DNA of 64,000 nt from Mesorhizobium sp. WSM4313 (lineage in GTDB: Bacteria > Pseudomonadota > Alphaproteobacteria > Rhizobiales > Rhizobiaceae). Within the stretch, counting starts at the first letter, position 1. Every line of letters starts with the position of its first letter. The translations under genes and the position numbers were made by a program. The stretch is from NCBI RefSeq assembly GCF_002294725.1, contig NZ_NSFT01000003.1, forward strand, positions 1-64,000, given 5' to 3'. Under the pieces are notes generated by a model. The model saw only the letters and a program-made list of their open reading frames with translations, searched no databases and had not been told where the DNA came from. Positions 48,314-58,255 of this stretch are shown here, in pieces.

Positions 48314-49449
48314 GCACGCCTTACGCCAAGCTGCCTGCCTGGGCCGATTATGGGTTGATTCCGCTGATCAACCTGGCGGTTGCCTTCATCGTTGCCGGCT
48401 TCGTCGTCATGCTGGTCGGCGAAAATCCGTTCCGTGCCGCCGTCATCCTGGTCGAAGGCGCCTTCGGCAAGGGCACAGGTATCGCCTTCACGCTCTTCTA
48501 CGCCACGACCTTCATCTTCACCGGGCTGTCGGTGGCGGTGGCGGCACATTGCAGCCTCTTCAACATCGGTACCGAGGGGCAGGCCTATATAGGCGGCCTC
48601 GGCATCGCGCTCGTTTGCCTGAGTCTCGACAGCGTGCTGCCCTGGTGGGCGATCTTTCCGATCGCGATCGTGGCCGCGGCGGCGTTCGGCGCGCTGTGGG
48701 GGCTGATCCCGGCCTATCTGCAGGCCAAGCGCGGATCGCACATCGTCATCACCACCATCATGTTCAACTTCATCGCTGCCTCCGTGATGGTCTATCTCTT
48801 GGTCGGTGCGCTGAAGCCGGCCGGCTCGCAGGCGCCGCAGACGCGCAATTTCCTCGCCGGCGCCGAGCTCCCGAAGCTCAACTGGATCATCGAGTTGTTC
48901 GGCGCCAAGATCCGCTCGGCGCCGCTCAACATCTGCTTCCTGCTGGCGCTCGTCATGGCCTTTCTGGTCTGGCTTTTGATCTGGCGCACCCGGCTCGGCT
49001 ATGAAATGCGCACCTACGGCCACAGCCCGAAGGCGGCGCGCTATGCCGGCATTTCGGAAACCCGCATCATCATCACTGCGATGATGATCTCGGGCGCGCT
49101 GGCCGGCATGATGGCGCTCAACCCGGTGATGGGCGACCAGCACAATGTCGCGATCGATTTCGTGTCCGGCGCCGGCTATGTCGGCATCGCGGTCGCATTG
49201 ATGGGCAGGCTGCATCCGGTCGGCATCGTCCTGGCGGCGATCCTGTTCGGCATGCTCTACCAGGGCGGCGCAGAGCTTGCCTTCGAGATGCCGGCGATCA
49301 GCCGCGACATGATCGTCATCATCCAGGGGCTGGTCATCCTGTTCGCCGGCGCGCTCGAACACATGTTCAGGCCTTACATCCAGGCGCTGTTCGCCTCGGT
49401 CAGCCCGAAATCGGTCGGCATGCAGGCAGTAAAGGGTAAGGGGGCCTGA
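48310..49449 (+). CDS. Nucleoside ABC transporter permease
   Basis: A 379-residue inner-membrane permease of the BPD_transp_2 family, about 9-10 membrane helices. Typical segments for the nucleoside/BMP branch are AHCSLFNIGTEGQAYIGGLG (about 79-98), GSHIVITTIMFNFIAASVMVYL and SGAGYVGIAVALMGRLHPVG. It overlaps the ATPase gene (ATGA) and ends one base before the second permease. Together with that gene it should import purine or pyrimidine nucleosides. Confidence 0.92.
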   Translation: MSTPYAKLPAWADYGLIPLINLAVAFIVAGFVVMLVGENPFRAAVILVEGAFGKGTGIAFTLFYATTFIFTGLSVAVAAHCSLFNIGTEGQAYIGGLGIALVCLSLDSVLPWWAIFPIAIVAAAAFGALWGLIPAYLQAKRGSHIVITTIMFNFIAASVMVYLLVGALKPAGSQAPQTRNFLAGAELPKLNWIIELFGAKIRSAPLNICFLLALVMAFLVWLLIWRTRLGYEMRTYGHSPKAARYAGISETRIIITAMMISGALAGMMALNPVMGDQHNVAIDFVSGAGYVGIAVALMGRLHPVGIVLAAILFGMLYQGGAELAFEMPAISRDMIVIIQGLVILFAGALEHMFRPYIQALFASVSPKSVGMQAVKGKGA

Positions 49450-49450
49450 G

Positions 49451-50422
49451 ATGGACATGTTCAACGCCATCATCCAGGTGCTGGATTCGACCATCCGCCT
49501 TTCGGTGCCGCTGCTGCTCGCCTGCCTGGCGGGTCTTTATTCGGAACGGGCCGGCATCTTCGACATCGGGCTCGAAGGCAAGATGCTGGTCGGCGCCTTT
49601 GCCGGCGCATCGGCCGCCGCCGTCTTCCATTCGGCGCTGATCGGCCTCGGTACGGCGGTGCTGATCTCGGTCGCTTTCGCCCTGGTGCACGGCTTCGCCT
49701 CGATCACGCATCGCGGCAACCAGATCGTCTCCGGCGTGGCGATCAATTTCATCGCTGCCGGATCGACCATCATCCTCGGCCAGGCCTGGTTCCAGCAGGG
49801 CGGGCGCACGCCGGCGCTGCAGCCGGCCGAACGCTTCGAGGCGATCATCTGGCCCGGCGCCGAGGCGATCAAGGACGTGCCGATCATCGGCCCGATCTAT
49901 GCCGAGCTGATCTCCGGCCATTCGATCCTGGTCTATTTCGCCTTCGCCATGGTGCCGTTCACCTGGTGGGTGCTGTTTCGCACCCGCTTCGGTCTCAGGA
50001 TGCGCGCGGTCGGCGAAAACCCGGCCGCGGTCGACACCGCCGGCATCTCGGTCGCCTGGCTGCGCTACCGTGCGCTGATCTGCACCGGCATCCTCACCGG
50101 CGTCGCCGGCGCGTATCTTTCCATGGTGCAGAATGGCGGCTTCGTGAAGGACATGACTGCGGGCAAGGGCTATATCGCGCTGGCTGCGCTCATCTTCGCC
50201 AAATGGAAGCCGGTCAACGCCATGTTCGCCTGCCTGTTGTTCGGTTTCCTCGATGCTGCGGCCATCCGCCTGCAGGGCTCGCCGCTGCCGATCATCGGCA
50301 AGGTGCCGGTGCAGTTCATGCAGGCGCTGCCCTATGTGCTGACCGTTATCCTGCTCGCCGGCTTCATCGGCAAAGCCATCCCGCCGCGCGCCGGCGGCGT
50401 GCCCTATGTGAAGGAACGCTGA
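49451..50422 (+). CDS. Nucleoside ABC transporter permease
   Basis: A 323-residue permease, partner of the preceding gene. Family marks are LYSERAGIFDIGLEGKMLVG (about residues 27-46), HRGNQIVSGVAINFIAAGST, FGLRMRAVGENPAAVDTAGI and KDMTAGKGYIALAALIFAKW. About 8 membrane helices. It is followed after 77 bases by cdd, so import is coupled to nucleoside breakdown in one operon. Confidence 0.92.
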   Translation: MDMFNAIIQVLDSTIRLSVPLLLACLAGLYSERAGIFDIGLEGKMLVGAFAGASAAAVFHSALIGLGTAVLISVAFALVHGFASITHRGNQIVSGVAINFIAAGSTIILGQAWFQQGGRTPALQPAERFEAIIWPGAEAIKDVPIIGPIYAELISGHSILVYFAFAMVPFTWWVLFRTRFGLRMRAVGENPAAVDTAGISVAWLRYRALICTGILTGVAGAYLSMVQNGGFVKDMTAGKGYIALAALIFAKWKPVNAMFACLLFGFLDAAAIRLQGSPLPIIGKVPVQFMQALPYVLTVILLAGFIGKAIPPRAGGVPYVKER

Positions 50423-50499
50423 GGTCGGAGAATGCTGGGGCGGGATTTTCCTGCGGCGGCGACCGGTATTTGAACAAGATCGTGGGAGAGAAGAACCGG

Positions 50500-50892
50500 A
50501 TGTCGCATGATCTTTTCGAGGCGGCGAAGACGGCGATGGCAAAGGCCTATGCGCCCTATTCGAAGTTCCCTGTGGGGGCAGCGCTGCGTACCGAGGACGG
50601 GCGCGTCTTCACCGGGGCCAATATCGAGGTGGCATCCTATCCGGAAGGCTGGTGCGCCGAGACGACGGCGCTCGGCCATTACATCATGGGCGGCGGCGGC
50701 AGGATCGTGGAGATCGCGGTGATCGCCGAACGCATGGCCAAATGCTCGCCATGCGGCGGCTGCCGGCAGCGGCTGGCGGAATTCTGCCGGCCGGACACGA
50801 AGCTTTATCTCTGCGACAACGCCGGCGTGGCCGAGACGGTGACCATGGGCGACATGCTGCCCTACGGCTTCAGGGGCGACATCTTGAAATGA
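50500..50892 (+). CDS. cdd: Cytidine deaminase
   Basis: A 130-residue tetrameric-type cytidine deaminase that converts cytidine and deoxycytidine to uridine and deoxyuridine. The active site is WCAETTAL (zinc Cys and catalytic Glu in C-A-E) and PCGGCRQRLAEF (two zinc Cys); NIEVASYPEGW is the nucleoside-binding segment. YAPYSKFPVGAALRTEDG at the N-terminus is the family hallmark. The ATG follows GGGAGAGAAG. It lies between the transporter and the phosphorylases. Confidence 0.94.
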   Translation: MSHDLFEAAKTAMAKAYAPYSKFPVGAALRTEDGRVFTGANIEVASYPEGWCAETTALGHYIMGGGGRIVEIAVIAERMAKCSPCGGCRQRLAEFCRPDTKLYLCDNAGVAETVTMGDMLPYGFRGDILK

Positions 50893-50905
50893 AGAGCGGG
50901 TTGAA

Positions 50906-51709
50906 ATGAAGGAAGCGCTGGATCATCTGGTCGAGAAACTGGACGGACTGGCGCCGACCGCGGCGCTCGTGCTCGGCTCGGGCCTGGGCGGGCTGGTCGA
51001 CCAGGTCAAGGATGCCAGGCGCATCTCCTATGCCGAACTGCCGGGCTTCCCGCGCAGCGGTGTTTCGGGCCATGCCGGCGAGGTGGTTGCCGGGCATTTC
51101 GCCGGCACGCCGGTGCTGATGCTGTCCGGACGCGCGCATTATTACGAGCATGGCAATGCCGCGGCGATGCGGCCGGCGCTGGAGGTGCTTGCCGGCATCG
51201 GCATCTCGCATTTGATCCTCACCAATGCCGCCGGCTCCGTCGATCCGGAAATGGGGCCGGGTTCGGTGATGCTGATCACCGACCACATCAATTTCTCCGG
51301 CTCCAACCCGCTGATCGGCGAGCCGAGCGACCGGCGCTTCGTCGGCCTCACCGAGGCCTATGATGCCGGCTTGCGCGGAGCGATCGAGAAAGCGGCGAAG
51401 GCGACCGGAACGGCCCTGCATCAAGGCGTCTATATGTGGTTTTCCGGACCGTGCTTCGAGACGCCGGCCGAGATCCGAATGGCGCGCGTCATGGGTGCCA
51501 ACGCCGTCGGCATGTCGACCGTGCCGGAGGTCATCCTTGCCCGCTTCCTCGGGCTCAAGGTCGCCGCTTGCTCGGTCATCACCAACCTGGCGGCCGGCAT
51601 GACCGGAGCGGAGCTCTCGCACCAGGAAACCAAGGATATGGCGCCTATCGGCGGCGCGCGGCTGGCGACGATCCTGCGGCGCGTCTTCCAGGACGGCTTG
51701 CCCGACTGA
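50906..51709 (+). CDS. punA: Purine-nucleoside phosphorylase (trimeric, PNP-I)
   Basis: A 267-residue enzyme that splits inosine, guanosine and their deoxy forms to base and (deoxy)ribose-1-phosphate. The trimeric PNP hallmarks are present: [83 protein letters not shown] and TNLAAGM. It begins 13 bases after cdd, and its stop codon shares a base with the deoA start (TGATG). Named punA here; deoD usually denotes the hexameric class. Confidence 0.92.
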   Translation: MKEALDHLVEKLDGLAPTAALVLGSGLGGLVDQVKDARRISYAELPGFPRSGVSGHAGEVVAGHFAGTPVLMLSGRAHYYEHGNAAAMRPALEVLAGIGISHLILTNAAGSVDPEMGPGSVMLITDHINFSGSNPLIGEPSDRRFVGLTEAYDAGLRGAIEKAAKATGTALHQGVYMWFSGPCFETPAEIRMARVMGANAVGMSTVPEVILARFLGLKVAACSVITNLAAGMTGAELSHQETKDMAPIGGARLATILRRVFQDGLPD

Positions 51710-53025
51710 TGCTGCCGCAGGAGATCATCCGCCGCAAGCGCGACGGCCACAGGCTCTCGGCCGACGAGATCGCGGCCTTCATCGCGGGGCTGACGGCCGG
51801 CACCATCTCCGAGGGCCAGGTCGGCGCTTTCGCGATGGCCGTGTTCCTCAACGGCATGAGCCGCGAGGAAGCGGTGGCGCTGACGATCGCGATGCGCGAT
51901 TCCGGCGATGTGCTCGACTGGTCCGACCTGCCGGGCCCGGTCACCGACAAGCATTCCACGGGCGGCGTCGGCGACAATGTCTCGCTGATGCTGGCGCCGA
52001 TCGTCGCGGCCTGCGGGGCCTGTGTGCCGATGATCTCGGGCCGCGGGCTCGGCCACACCGGCGGCACGCTGGACAAGATGGATGCCATCCCCGGCTATGC
52101 CAGCCAGCCGGACGTGGCGCTTTTCCGCAAGACGGTGCTCGAGACCGGTTGCGCCATCATCGGCCAGACCGCCGATCTCGCGCCGGCCGACCGCAGGCTC
52201 TACGCGATCCGCGACGTCACCGGAACGGTCGAATCGGTGCCGCTGATCACCGCCTCGATCCTGTCGAAGAAGCTTGCCGCGGGCTTGGGTTCGCTGGTGC
52301 TCGACGTCAAGGTCGGCAACGGCGCCTTCATGGAGAAGTCGCGCGATGCCGTCGCCCTGGCGAACAGCCTTGTCGAGGTCGCCAATGGCGCCGGCTTGAG
52401 CGCCTCAGCGCTGGTGACCGGCATGAACGAGCCGCTGGCCTCGGCCGCCGGTAACGCGGTCGAGGTGAAGAATGCCGTCGATTTCCTCACCGGGCGATAT
52501 CGCGACCGGCGGCTGGAGGAGGTGACGCTGGCGCTGGCTGCCGAGATGCTGCAGTCGGCGGGGCTCGTCTCGTCCAACCAGGACGGCATCAGGCGCGCCA
52601 CCGAAGCGCTTGCCGGAGGCCGTGCGGCGGCCGTCTTCGCGCGAATGGTGTCGGTGCTTGGTGGTCCCGCCGATTTCATCGAGAACGCGGAAAAATATTT
52701 GCCGACTGCGCCGGTCGAACTGGCCGTGAAAGCGGAACAGGATGGGTTCGTGACCGGCATCGCCACGCGCGATATCGGGCTTGCCGTCGTCACGCTCGGT
52801 GGCGGGCGTAGCCATCCGGACGACAAGATCGATCATGCCGTCGGTCTGACCCGGCTGTTGCCGGTCGGCGCCGAGCTGCGCCCGGGCGAGGCACTGGCGC
52901 TGGTGCATGCCCGTACGAATGCGGAGGCCGAGGCAGCGGCGGCGGCCGTGCGAGCTGCTTATGCGATCGGCGGTTCCAAACCGCCCGCCGAAAAGACCGT
53001 GCTCAGGCGGATACTGCCGCGCTAG
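51709..53025 (+). CDS. deoA: Thymidine phosphorylase
   Basis: A 438-residue pyrimidine-nucleoside phosphorylase converting thymidine/deoxyuridine to base and deoxyribose-1-phosphate. The signature around the phosphate site is [20 protein letters not shown] (about residues 80-99), followed by [20 protein letters not shown] and [20 protein letters not shown]. Length fits DeoA. The ATG is the one overlapping the punA stop; a much longer in-frame reading within punA is rejected. The TAG stop is the first part of a dispersed CTAGAGCAGTTCA repeat, so the end of the gene abuts that element. Confidence 0.94.
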   Translation: MLPQEIIRRKRDGHRLSADEIAAFIAGLTAGTISEGQVGAFAMAVFLNGMSREEAVALTIAMRDSGDVLDWSDLPGPVTDKHSTGGVGDNVSLMLAPIVAACGACVPMISGRGLGHTGGTLDKMDAIPGYASQPDVALFRKTVLETGCAIIGQTADLAPADRRLYAIRDVTGTVESVPLITASILSKKLAAGLGSLVLDVKVGNGAFMEKSRDAVALANSLVEVANGAGLSASALVTGMNEPLASAAGNAVEVKNAVDFLTGRYRDRRLEEVTLALAAEMLQSAGLVSSNQDGIRRATEALAGGRAAAVFARMVSVLGGPADFIENAEKYLPTAPVELAVKAEQDGFVTGIATRDIGLAVVTLGGGRSHPDDKIDHAVGLTRLLPVGAELRPGEALALVHARTNAEAEAAAAAVRAAYAIGGSKPPAEKTVLRRILPR

Positions 53026-53121
53026 AGCAGTTCATCGTTTCGCGGAAACGGTGAACTGCTCTATCCTTTGTGGCTGACGTAATTCCGGACGGAAAACCGC
53101 TGCGCACTTTTCCTGGAATTG
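53024..53121. repeat. Dispersed composite repeat abutting deoA
   Basis: AGAGCAGTTCA with GTGAACTGCTCT (53024-53062) is followed by the AATTCCGGACGGAAAACCGC module that ends CCTGGAATTG (53121). It lies between convergent deoA and the protease gene, begins inside the deoA stop codon and is the same two-module arrangement as at 28823-28914. Confidence 0.75.
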
Positions 53122-53133
53122 TTTACGTCGGAT

Positions 53134-53700
53134 TTACTGAACGAGCAGCAGCGAGCCGTCCTGGACCTGGTATTTCTGCAACCGCTGCAGGAAGCTCATG
53201 CCGATCAGGTTGATCTGCAGCGCCCTGTCGTCGAGCACCATCGCCTGGACGTTATCGACCGAGATCTTGCCGATCTGCAGGCGGTCGACAGTCACCACGG
53301 CGGCCTTTACCGCGCCGTTGGCGGTGTTCACCTGTCGATTGAAGTCGGACGGATTGAGCGAGACGCCGATCCGTCGCGCCGTCGAGGTGTTGATGGCGAC
53401 CAGCGTCGCGCCGGTGTCGATCATGCCGTCGATCTGGCGGCCATTGAGCTTGAACTGCGACGTGAAGTGGCCGCGCGCATCGGCATTGACCAGCACCTGG
53501 CGGCCGAGCGGCATCGGCGCGGCTGGTTTGTTCGGGACCGAAGCGAGATTGACCAGGGGCTGAGCCTCCGGGGCTGCCGGCTGCGGGGCGACGGCCGATT
53601 TCAGGAGGCCGTCCACCAGATGCGGGTTAGCCTGATAGACGATCGGAATCGAAGCCGAAGTTCCGGCAAAGATGCCGAGGATGAGAAGCTTGCGCAGCAT
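53134..53700 (-). CDS. Retropepsin-like aspartic protease (TIGR02281 type)
   Basis: A 188-residue protein with an N-terminal membrane or signal segment (MLRKLLILGIFAGTSASIPI), a Pro-rich linker (about 36-65) and a single clan AA protease domain with the catalytic DTGAT motif (residues about 95-99, GMIDTGATLVAINT) and the closing LIGMSFLQRL. Such bacterial homologues are periplasm-facing, membrane-anchored and dimeric. The substrate is unknown. It lies convergent to deoA and upstream in direction from nothing obvious; upp follows after 207 bases in opposite order on the same strand. Confidence 0.85.
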   Translation of the reverse strand: MLRKLLILGIFAGTSASIPIVYQANPHLVDGLLKSAVAPQPAAPEAQPLVNLASVPNKPAAPMPLGRQVLVNADARGHFTSQFKLNGRQIDGMIDTGATLVAINTSTARRIGVSLNPSDFNRQVNTANGAVKAAVVTVDRLQIGKISVDNVQAMVLDDRALQINLIGMSFLQRLQKYQVQDGSLLLVQ

Positions 53701-53708
53701 GGATGCCC

Positions 53709-53810
53709 CTAAAGCGTTTTCACCGTTTCACGAAAACGTTGAACCGCTCTATCCCTTTGGTTTGGAGCAATCCCGAAAGGAAAACCGCTTCACACTTTTG
53801 CTGGAATTGC
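53709..53810. repeat. Dispersed composite repeat, diverged copy
   Basis: TAAAGCGTTTTCACCG with GTTGAACCGCTCT, then GAGCAATCCCGAAAGGAAAACCGC and CTTTTGCTGGAATTGC, the two-module element again but with several substitutions. It fills the space upstream of the protease gene, where its promoter should be. Confidence 0.6.
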
Positions 53811-53907
53811 TCCCGAAGGCCTGCATCCTTATGCCGATATGGTGTGTGCGACTTTAACGCGTGTGGGAAACCGCAAGCTTGCGTAAACGGCCAGTTAAGA
53901 ACGGCGC

Positions 53908-54537
53908 TCACTTTGTGCCGTACATGCGGTCGCCGGCGTCGCCGAGGCCCGGCATGATGTAACCCTTGTCGTTCAACTGCCGGTCTATCGAGGCGGTGAA
54001 GATCGGCACGTCCGGATGCGCCTTGGTGAAGCGCTCGATGCCTTCGGGGGCGGCAAGCAGGCAGAGGAAGCGGATGTTGGTGGCGCCGCGCCCCTTCAGC
54101 TTGTCGATCGCGGCGATCGCGGAATTCGCGGTCGCCAGCATCGGATCGACGACGATCACCAGGCGGTCGGCAAGATCGCTCGGCGCCTTGAAGAAATACT
54201 CGACCGCTTCAAGCGTCTCGTGGTCGCGGTAGAGGCCGATATGGGCGACGCGTGCGGCCGGCACCAGGTCGAGCAGGCCCTCGAGCAGGCCGTTGCCGGC
54301 GCGCAGCACCGAAGCAAAGACCAGCTTCTTGCCTTCCAGCGTCGGTGCCTCCATCTCCTCGATCGGCGTCTCGATCATGGTCGTGGTCAGCTCGAGATTG
54401 CGGGTCACCTCATAGCCGAGCAGCAGCGAAATCTCGCGCAGCAGCCGCCGGAAGCCGGCCGTCGAGGTCTCCTTCTTGCGCATGATGGTCAGCTTGTGCT
54501 GGACGAGGGGATGGTCGACGACGGTGACGCCCTGCAT
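53908..54537 (-). CDS. upp: Uracil phosphoribosyltransferase
   Basis: A 209-residue enzyme making UMP from uracil and PRPP. The PRPP loop is [18 protein letters not shown] (about residues 128-145), the uracil site is in [17 protein letters not shown] at the C-terminus, and [18 protein letters not shown] opens the protein as usual. The ATG has GGAG seven bases upstream. Together with deoA, cdd and the nucleoside importer nearby it completes pyrimidine salvage. It is transcribed in the same direction as add, 158 bases downstream of it. Confidence 0.95.
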   Translation of the reverse strand: MQGVTVVDHPLVQHKLTIMRKKETSTAGFRRLLREISLLLGYEVTRNLELTTTMIETPIEEMEAPTLEGKKLVFASVLRAGNGLLEGLLDLVPAARVAHIGLYRDHETLEAVEYFFKAPSDLADRLVIVVDPMLATANSAIAAIDKLKGRGATNIRFLCLLAAPEGIERFTKAHPDVPIFTASIDRQLNDKGYIMPGLGDAGDRMYGTK

Positions 54538-54562
54538 GATGTGCTCCGACTGGTTCGGGATA

Positions 54563-54676
54563 GTAGTCAGTAGTGAGTAGTGAATAGTGAGCCGATTTGC
54601 GAGTCCTCGCCTCGGGGAAAGCTCCTGCCTTCAACCGATCTATGCGTGCTCGGCCAAATGCATAACTACTGACTAC
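54563..54676. repeat. Inverted-repeat element between add and upp
   Basis: GTAGTCAGTAGT (54563-54574) is the exact reverse complement of ACTACTGACTAC (54665-54676). The left end continues with GAGTAGTGAATAGTGAG and the right end with CCGACTACTCCCCTACTCAC, both built from the same TAGT/ACTA words. About 90 bases without a gene lie between the arms. Confidence 0.75.
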
Positions 54677-54695
54677 CGACTACTCCCCTACTCAC

Positions 54696-55670
54696 TCACC
54701 GCACCTTCGCGTCCAACCGGCTTAGCAGCACCGCCTTGGTCTTCTTGTCCACGAAGGCCGCTTCGATAGCCGTTCTGGTGATCCCGGCGAGCGCCTTGTC
54801 GTTCAAGGCGAAATGCTCGGCGGCGATATCGTATTCGCGCTTCAGCGAGGTCCAGAAGTAGGGCGGGTCGTCGGAGTTGAGCGTCACCTTGCAGCCGGCG
54901 GCGCGCAGTGCCGGAAAGGGGTGGTCGGCGAAGCTGTCGAAGACTTTCAGCGCGATATTGGAGCCCGGGCAGCATTCCAGCACCACGCCTTCGGCGGCGA
55001 TGCGGCGGACCAGGTCAGGGTTCTCGATGGCGCGAACGCCGTGGCCGATGCGGGAGGGGCGGATGTGGTCGAGAGCCGCCGCCACACTTTCCCAGCCCAT
55101 CAGCTCGCCGGCATGGATGGTGATGCCGAGGCCCGCCTCGCGCGCGATCTCGAAGGCGCGGACATAATCCTCGAAGTCGCCGATGCGCTCGTCGCCGGCG
55201 ACGCCGAAACCGGTCACCAGCGGGTGGCCGCAGCGCGCCGCGAAGCGCGCCGCCTGCTCGATCGCCTCGACCCCGACATGGCGCACGCCGGTGACGATCA
55301 TGCGGCCCTCGATACCAGTCTTGGCCTTGGCGCGGGTCATGCCTTCGCCCAGCGCATCCGTATAGGCTTTTGGCGACAGGCCGGCCTTTTTGGCATGGTC
55401 CGGGGAGGTGAAGATCTCGGAATAGATGGCGCCGTCCCGGGCGAGGCTGGTCAGATAGTAGTCGGCGAGGCGGGCATAGTCCTCCTCCGTGCGAAACAGG
55501 TCGGAAGCGAAATCGTAAGCCGCGAGAAACGAGGTGAAGTCCTGCCAGACGAAGGAGCCGTCCTGGATGTAGGGCGAAGGGTCCTTGCCGTATTTGCGGG
55601 CCTGGGCGACGACGAGCTCGGGCGCCGCCGCCCCTTCGATGTGGCAGTGCAGTTCGGCCTTCAAAATCAT
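54696..55670 (-). CDS. add: Adenosine deaminase
   Basis: A 324-residue metal-dependent deaminase converting adenosine to inosine. The motifs are [10 protein letters not shown] (metal His pair, residues 4-13), [12 protein letters not shown] (His and catalytic Glu), [26 protein letters not shown] and [10 protein letters not shown] (metal Asp). The ATG at 55670 has GGATG upstream; a longer in-frame reading is rejected. The length is a little under the usual 330-340. The adenine deaminase branch shares these motifs, so substrate preference is not certain. It feeds PNP by supplying inosine. Confidence 0.9.
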   Translation of the reverse strand: MILKAELHCHIEGAAAPELVVAQARKYGKDPSPYIQDGSFVWQDFTSFLAAYDFASDLFRTEEDYARLADYYLTSLARDGAIYSEIFTSPDHAKKAGLSPKAYTDALGEGMTRAKAKTGIEGRMIVTGVRHVGVEAIEQAARFAARCGHPLVTGFGVAGDERIGDFEDYVRAFEIAREAGLGITIHAGELMGWESVAAALDHIRPSRIGHGVRAIENPDLVRRIAAEGVVLECCPGSNIALKVFDSFADHPFPALRAAGCKVTLNSDDPPYFWTSLKREYDIAAEHFALNDKALAGITRTAIEAAFVDKKTKAVLLSRLDAKVR

Positions 55671-55838
55671 GCGGTCATCCCGTCCGATGTGCTGCTCTCG
55701 CGCAGATTCTGGCCGGAAAATCATGCGTGGCCTTTCCCTGCCGGGTTTTGAAGGCGCGGCCGAAAACCGCGCCTTGGACAATAGCGTCGGCACCATCGAT
55801 CGGCTATGGTCCCGCCGGTTTTATGGCGGATCAAAATA

Positions 55839-56615
55839 ATGTCGGTTGAGAGAACCACGGCCGCGGGCGGCATGGAAACCTCCTATGGTTTCAGGAAGGT
55901 CGGGGAAGGCGAGAAGCAGCCCCTGGTCAACGACGTCTTCCATAAGGTGGCCAATCGATACGACCTGATGAACGATCTGATGTCGGCCGGGTTGCATCGG
56001 CTGTGGAAGGACGCGATGGTTGCCTGGCTGAACCCTCCCAAAAAGGTGGGTTGGAAGGTGCTCGATGTCGCCGGCGGCACCGGCGATATCGCCTTTCGCA
56101 TCATCGAGGCCAGCCAGCGCCAGGCCCATGCCACGGTGCTCGACATCAACGGCTCGATGCTGGCCGTCGGCCGCGACCGCGCCGAGAAGCTGGGGCTTGC
56201 CGCAAACACCGACTTCGTCGAGGCCAATGCCGAGGAATTGCCGTTCGAGGACGACAGCTTCGATGCCTATACGGTTGCGTTCGGTATACGCAACGTGCCG
56301 CGCATCGAGGTCGCTCTTGACGAAGCCTATCGGGTGCTGAAGCGGGGCGGACGGTTTCTGTGCCTGGAGTTCTCCGAGGTCGACATGCCGCTGCTCGACA
56401 AGGCCTATGAGGCCTGGTCGTTCAACGCCATCCCCAAAATCGGCAAGGCGGTGACCGGCGATGGCGAGCCCTATTCCTATCTCGTCGAATCCATCCGCAA
56501 GTTCCCCAACCAGCAGAATTTCGCAGCAATGATCACCCGCGCCGGCTTCGACCGCGTCACCTTCCGCAACTATTCGGGCGGCATCGCCGCCCTTCATTCC
56601 GGCTGGAAGCTTTGA
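55839..56615 (+). CDS. ubiE: Ubiquinone biosynthesis C-methyltransferase UbiE
   Basis: A 258-residue SAM-dependent methyltransferase of ubiquinone (and menaquinone) synthesis. Diagnostic are [21 protein letters not shown] (about residues 32-52), the SAM motif [14 protein letters not shown] (about 74-87), VDxN-like [12 protein letters not shown] and the C-terminal [14 protein letters not shown]. The start [11 protein letters not shown] is chosen from the family N-terminus, although its ribosome-binding site (GCGGATC) is weak. It leads the ubiE-ubiB-coaBC gene string, the conserved order in Rhizobiales. Confidence 0.95.
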   Translation: MSVERTTAAGGMETSYGFRKVGEGEKQPLVNDVFHKVANRYDLMNDLMSAGLHRLWKDAMVAWLNPPKKVGWKVLDVAGGTGDIAFRIIEASQRQAHATVLDINGSMLAVGRDRAEKLGLAANTDFVEANAEELPFEDDSFDAYTVAFGIRNVPRIEVALDEAYRVLKRGGRFLCLEFSEVDMPLLDKAYEAWSFNAIPKIGKAVTGDGEPYSYLVESIRKFPNQQNFAAMITRAGFDRVTFRNYSGGIAALHSGWKL

Positions 56616-56658
56616 GGCGCGGCACCTTGCAGCAGGTCCCTTTGAAGCAGGCAGCGCT

Positions 56659-58233
56659 ATGAGCAGCGTCGCTGCCGCCTTCAGGCTCGCCAGGGCCGGC
56701 TGGGTGTTGGTCCGCGAGGGCGTCGTCGCGGCGCTGCCGGGCGAAGAGCTTTCCGGAATGCCGAAATTCGGCTGGCGCGTGGCGCGGCTTTTCACCCGCC
56801 GCCGGGCGCTGAGCTATCAGCGGGGCGACAGGCTGGCGCGGGCGGTGGTGCGGCTCGGACCTTCCTACGTCAAGCTCGGCCAGTTCCTGGCGACGCGGCC
56901 CGATGTCGTCGGCAACGACATGGCGCTGGACCTCGCGCTTTTGCAGGACAAGATGCATACCTTCCCGAGAGCGGAGGCGGTCCATGCGATCGAAGCCTCG
57001 CTCGGTCGCAGGATCGACGATCTCTATTCGAGCTTCGGCGAACCAGTGGCGGCGGCCTCTATCGCGCAGGTGCACGGCGCCGAAATCGTGCGCGAGGGTA
57101 GCGCTTCGCAGGTGGCGGTGAAAGTTATCCGGCCCGGCGTGCGGCATCGCTTCTTCCAGGATCTCGAAAGCTATTTCCTTGCCGCCCGCCTGCAGGAGAA
57201 ATACATCCCCGCGTCGCGTCGCCTGCGCCCGGTCGAAGTGACCGAGACGCTGGCACAGACCACCAGAATCGAGATGGATCTGAGGCTCGAGGCAGCCGCG
57301 CTTTCCGAACTCGGCGAGAACACCAAGGACGATCCGGGCTTCCGCGTGCCGGCGGTCGACTGGGAGCGGACCGGCCGCGATGTCCTCACCATGGAGTGGA
57401 TCGACGGCATCAAGATGAACGATCTCGCCGGTCTTGCCGACGCCGGCCACGACCTCAAGGCGATCGCCGCCAATCTGGTCCAGTCGTTCCTCAGGCACAC
57501 GTTGCGCGACGGCTTCTTCCATGCCGACATGCATCCTGGGAATCTGTTCGTCGAGGCGAACGGCACCATCGTCGCGGTCGATCTCGGCATTGCCGGCCGG
57601 CTCGGCAAGAAGGAGCGACGCTTCCTCGCAGAGATCCTCTACGGCTTCATCGTGCGCGACTATCAGCGCGTCGCCGAGGTGCATTTCGAGGCGGGCTACG
57701 TGCCGCGCCAACACAATGTCTCGGCCTTCGCGCAGGCGATCCGCGCCATCGGCGAGCCGATCCACGGCCAGTCGGCGGAAACCATCTCGATGGCGAAGCT
57801 GCTGACGCTGCTGTTCGAAGTCACCGAGCTGTTCGATATGGCGACGCGGACCGAGCTGGTGCTTTTGCAGAAGACCATGGTGGTTGTCGAAGGCGTCGCC
57901 CGCACGCTCGATCCGGCCTTCAACATGTGGAAGACGTCCGAGCCTGTGGTCAGCGACTGGATCGCGGGCAATCTCGGCCCGCGCGGCATGCTCACCGACG
58001 CGCGCGACGCGGGCAGAGCCCTTGTGTCGCTGGCAAGGCAGGCGCCGGATCTTGTGGCCCGCACCGAGCGGCTGTCACGCGAGATCGATTTGATGGCGGA
58101 AAACGGCCTGCGCTTCGACGAAGCGACCGCGCGCGCGATAGGCAGGGCGGAAGCGCGCCACACCCGCTCCGGCCGCGTGGCGCTGTGGGTGATCGCGCTG
58201 ACGCTGGTCTATATCACTTGGAAGTTGCTCTGA
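56659..58233 (+). CDS. ubiB: ABC1 kinase-like UbiB
   Basis: A 524-residue atypical kinase-like ATPase needed for ubiquinone synthesis. The KxGQ motif is in SYVKLGQFLATRPD (about residues 74-87), the Ala-rich nucleotide loop in PVAAASIAQVHGAE, the lysine in VAVKVIRPGV, catalytic segment FFHADMHPGNLFVE and metal-binding VAVDLGIAGRLG. A membrane helix ends the protein (WVIALTLVYITWKLL). The ATG follows GAAGCAGGCAGCG. Forty-three bases separate it from ubiE. Confidence 0.95.
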   Translation: MSSVAAAFRLARAGWVLVREGVVAALPGEELSGMPKFGWRVARLFTRRRALSYQRGDRLARAVVRLGPSYVKLGQFLATRPDVVGNDMALDLALLQDKMHTFPRAEAVHAIEASLGRRIDDLYSSFGEPVAAASIAQVHGAEIVREGSASQVAVKVIRPGVRHRFFQDLESYFLAARLQEKYIPASRRLRPVEVTETLAQTTRIEMDLRLEAAALSELGENTKDDPGFRVPAVDWERTGRDVLTMEWIDGIKMNDLAGLADAGHDLKAIAANLVQSFLRHTLRDGFFHADMHPGNLFVEANGTIVAVDLGIAGRLGKKERRFLAEILYGFIVRDYQRVAEVHFEAGYVPRQHNVSAFAQAIRAIGEPIHGQSAETISMAKLLTLLFEVTELFDMATRTELVLLQKTMVVVEGVARTLDPAFNMWKTSEPVVSDWIAGNLGPRGMLTDARDAGRALVSLARQAPDLVARTERLSREIDLMAENGLRFDEATARAIGRAEARHTRSGRVALWVIALTLVYITWKLL

Positions 58234-58255
58234 CCGCATGCGGCTTGTCGCCGGT

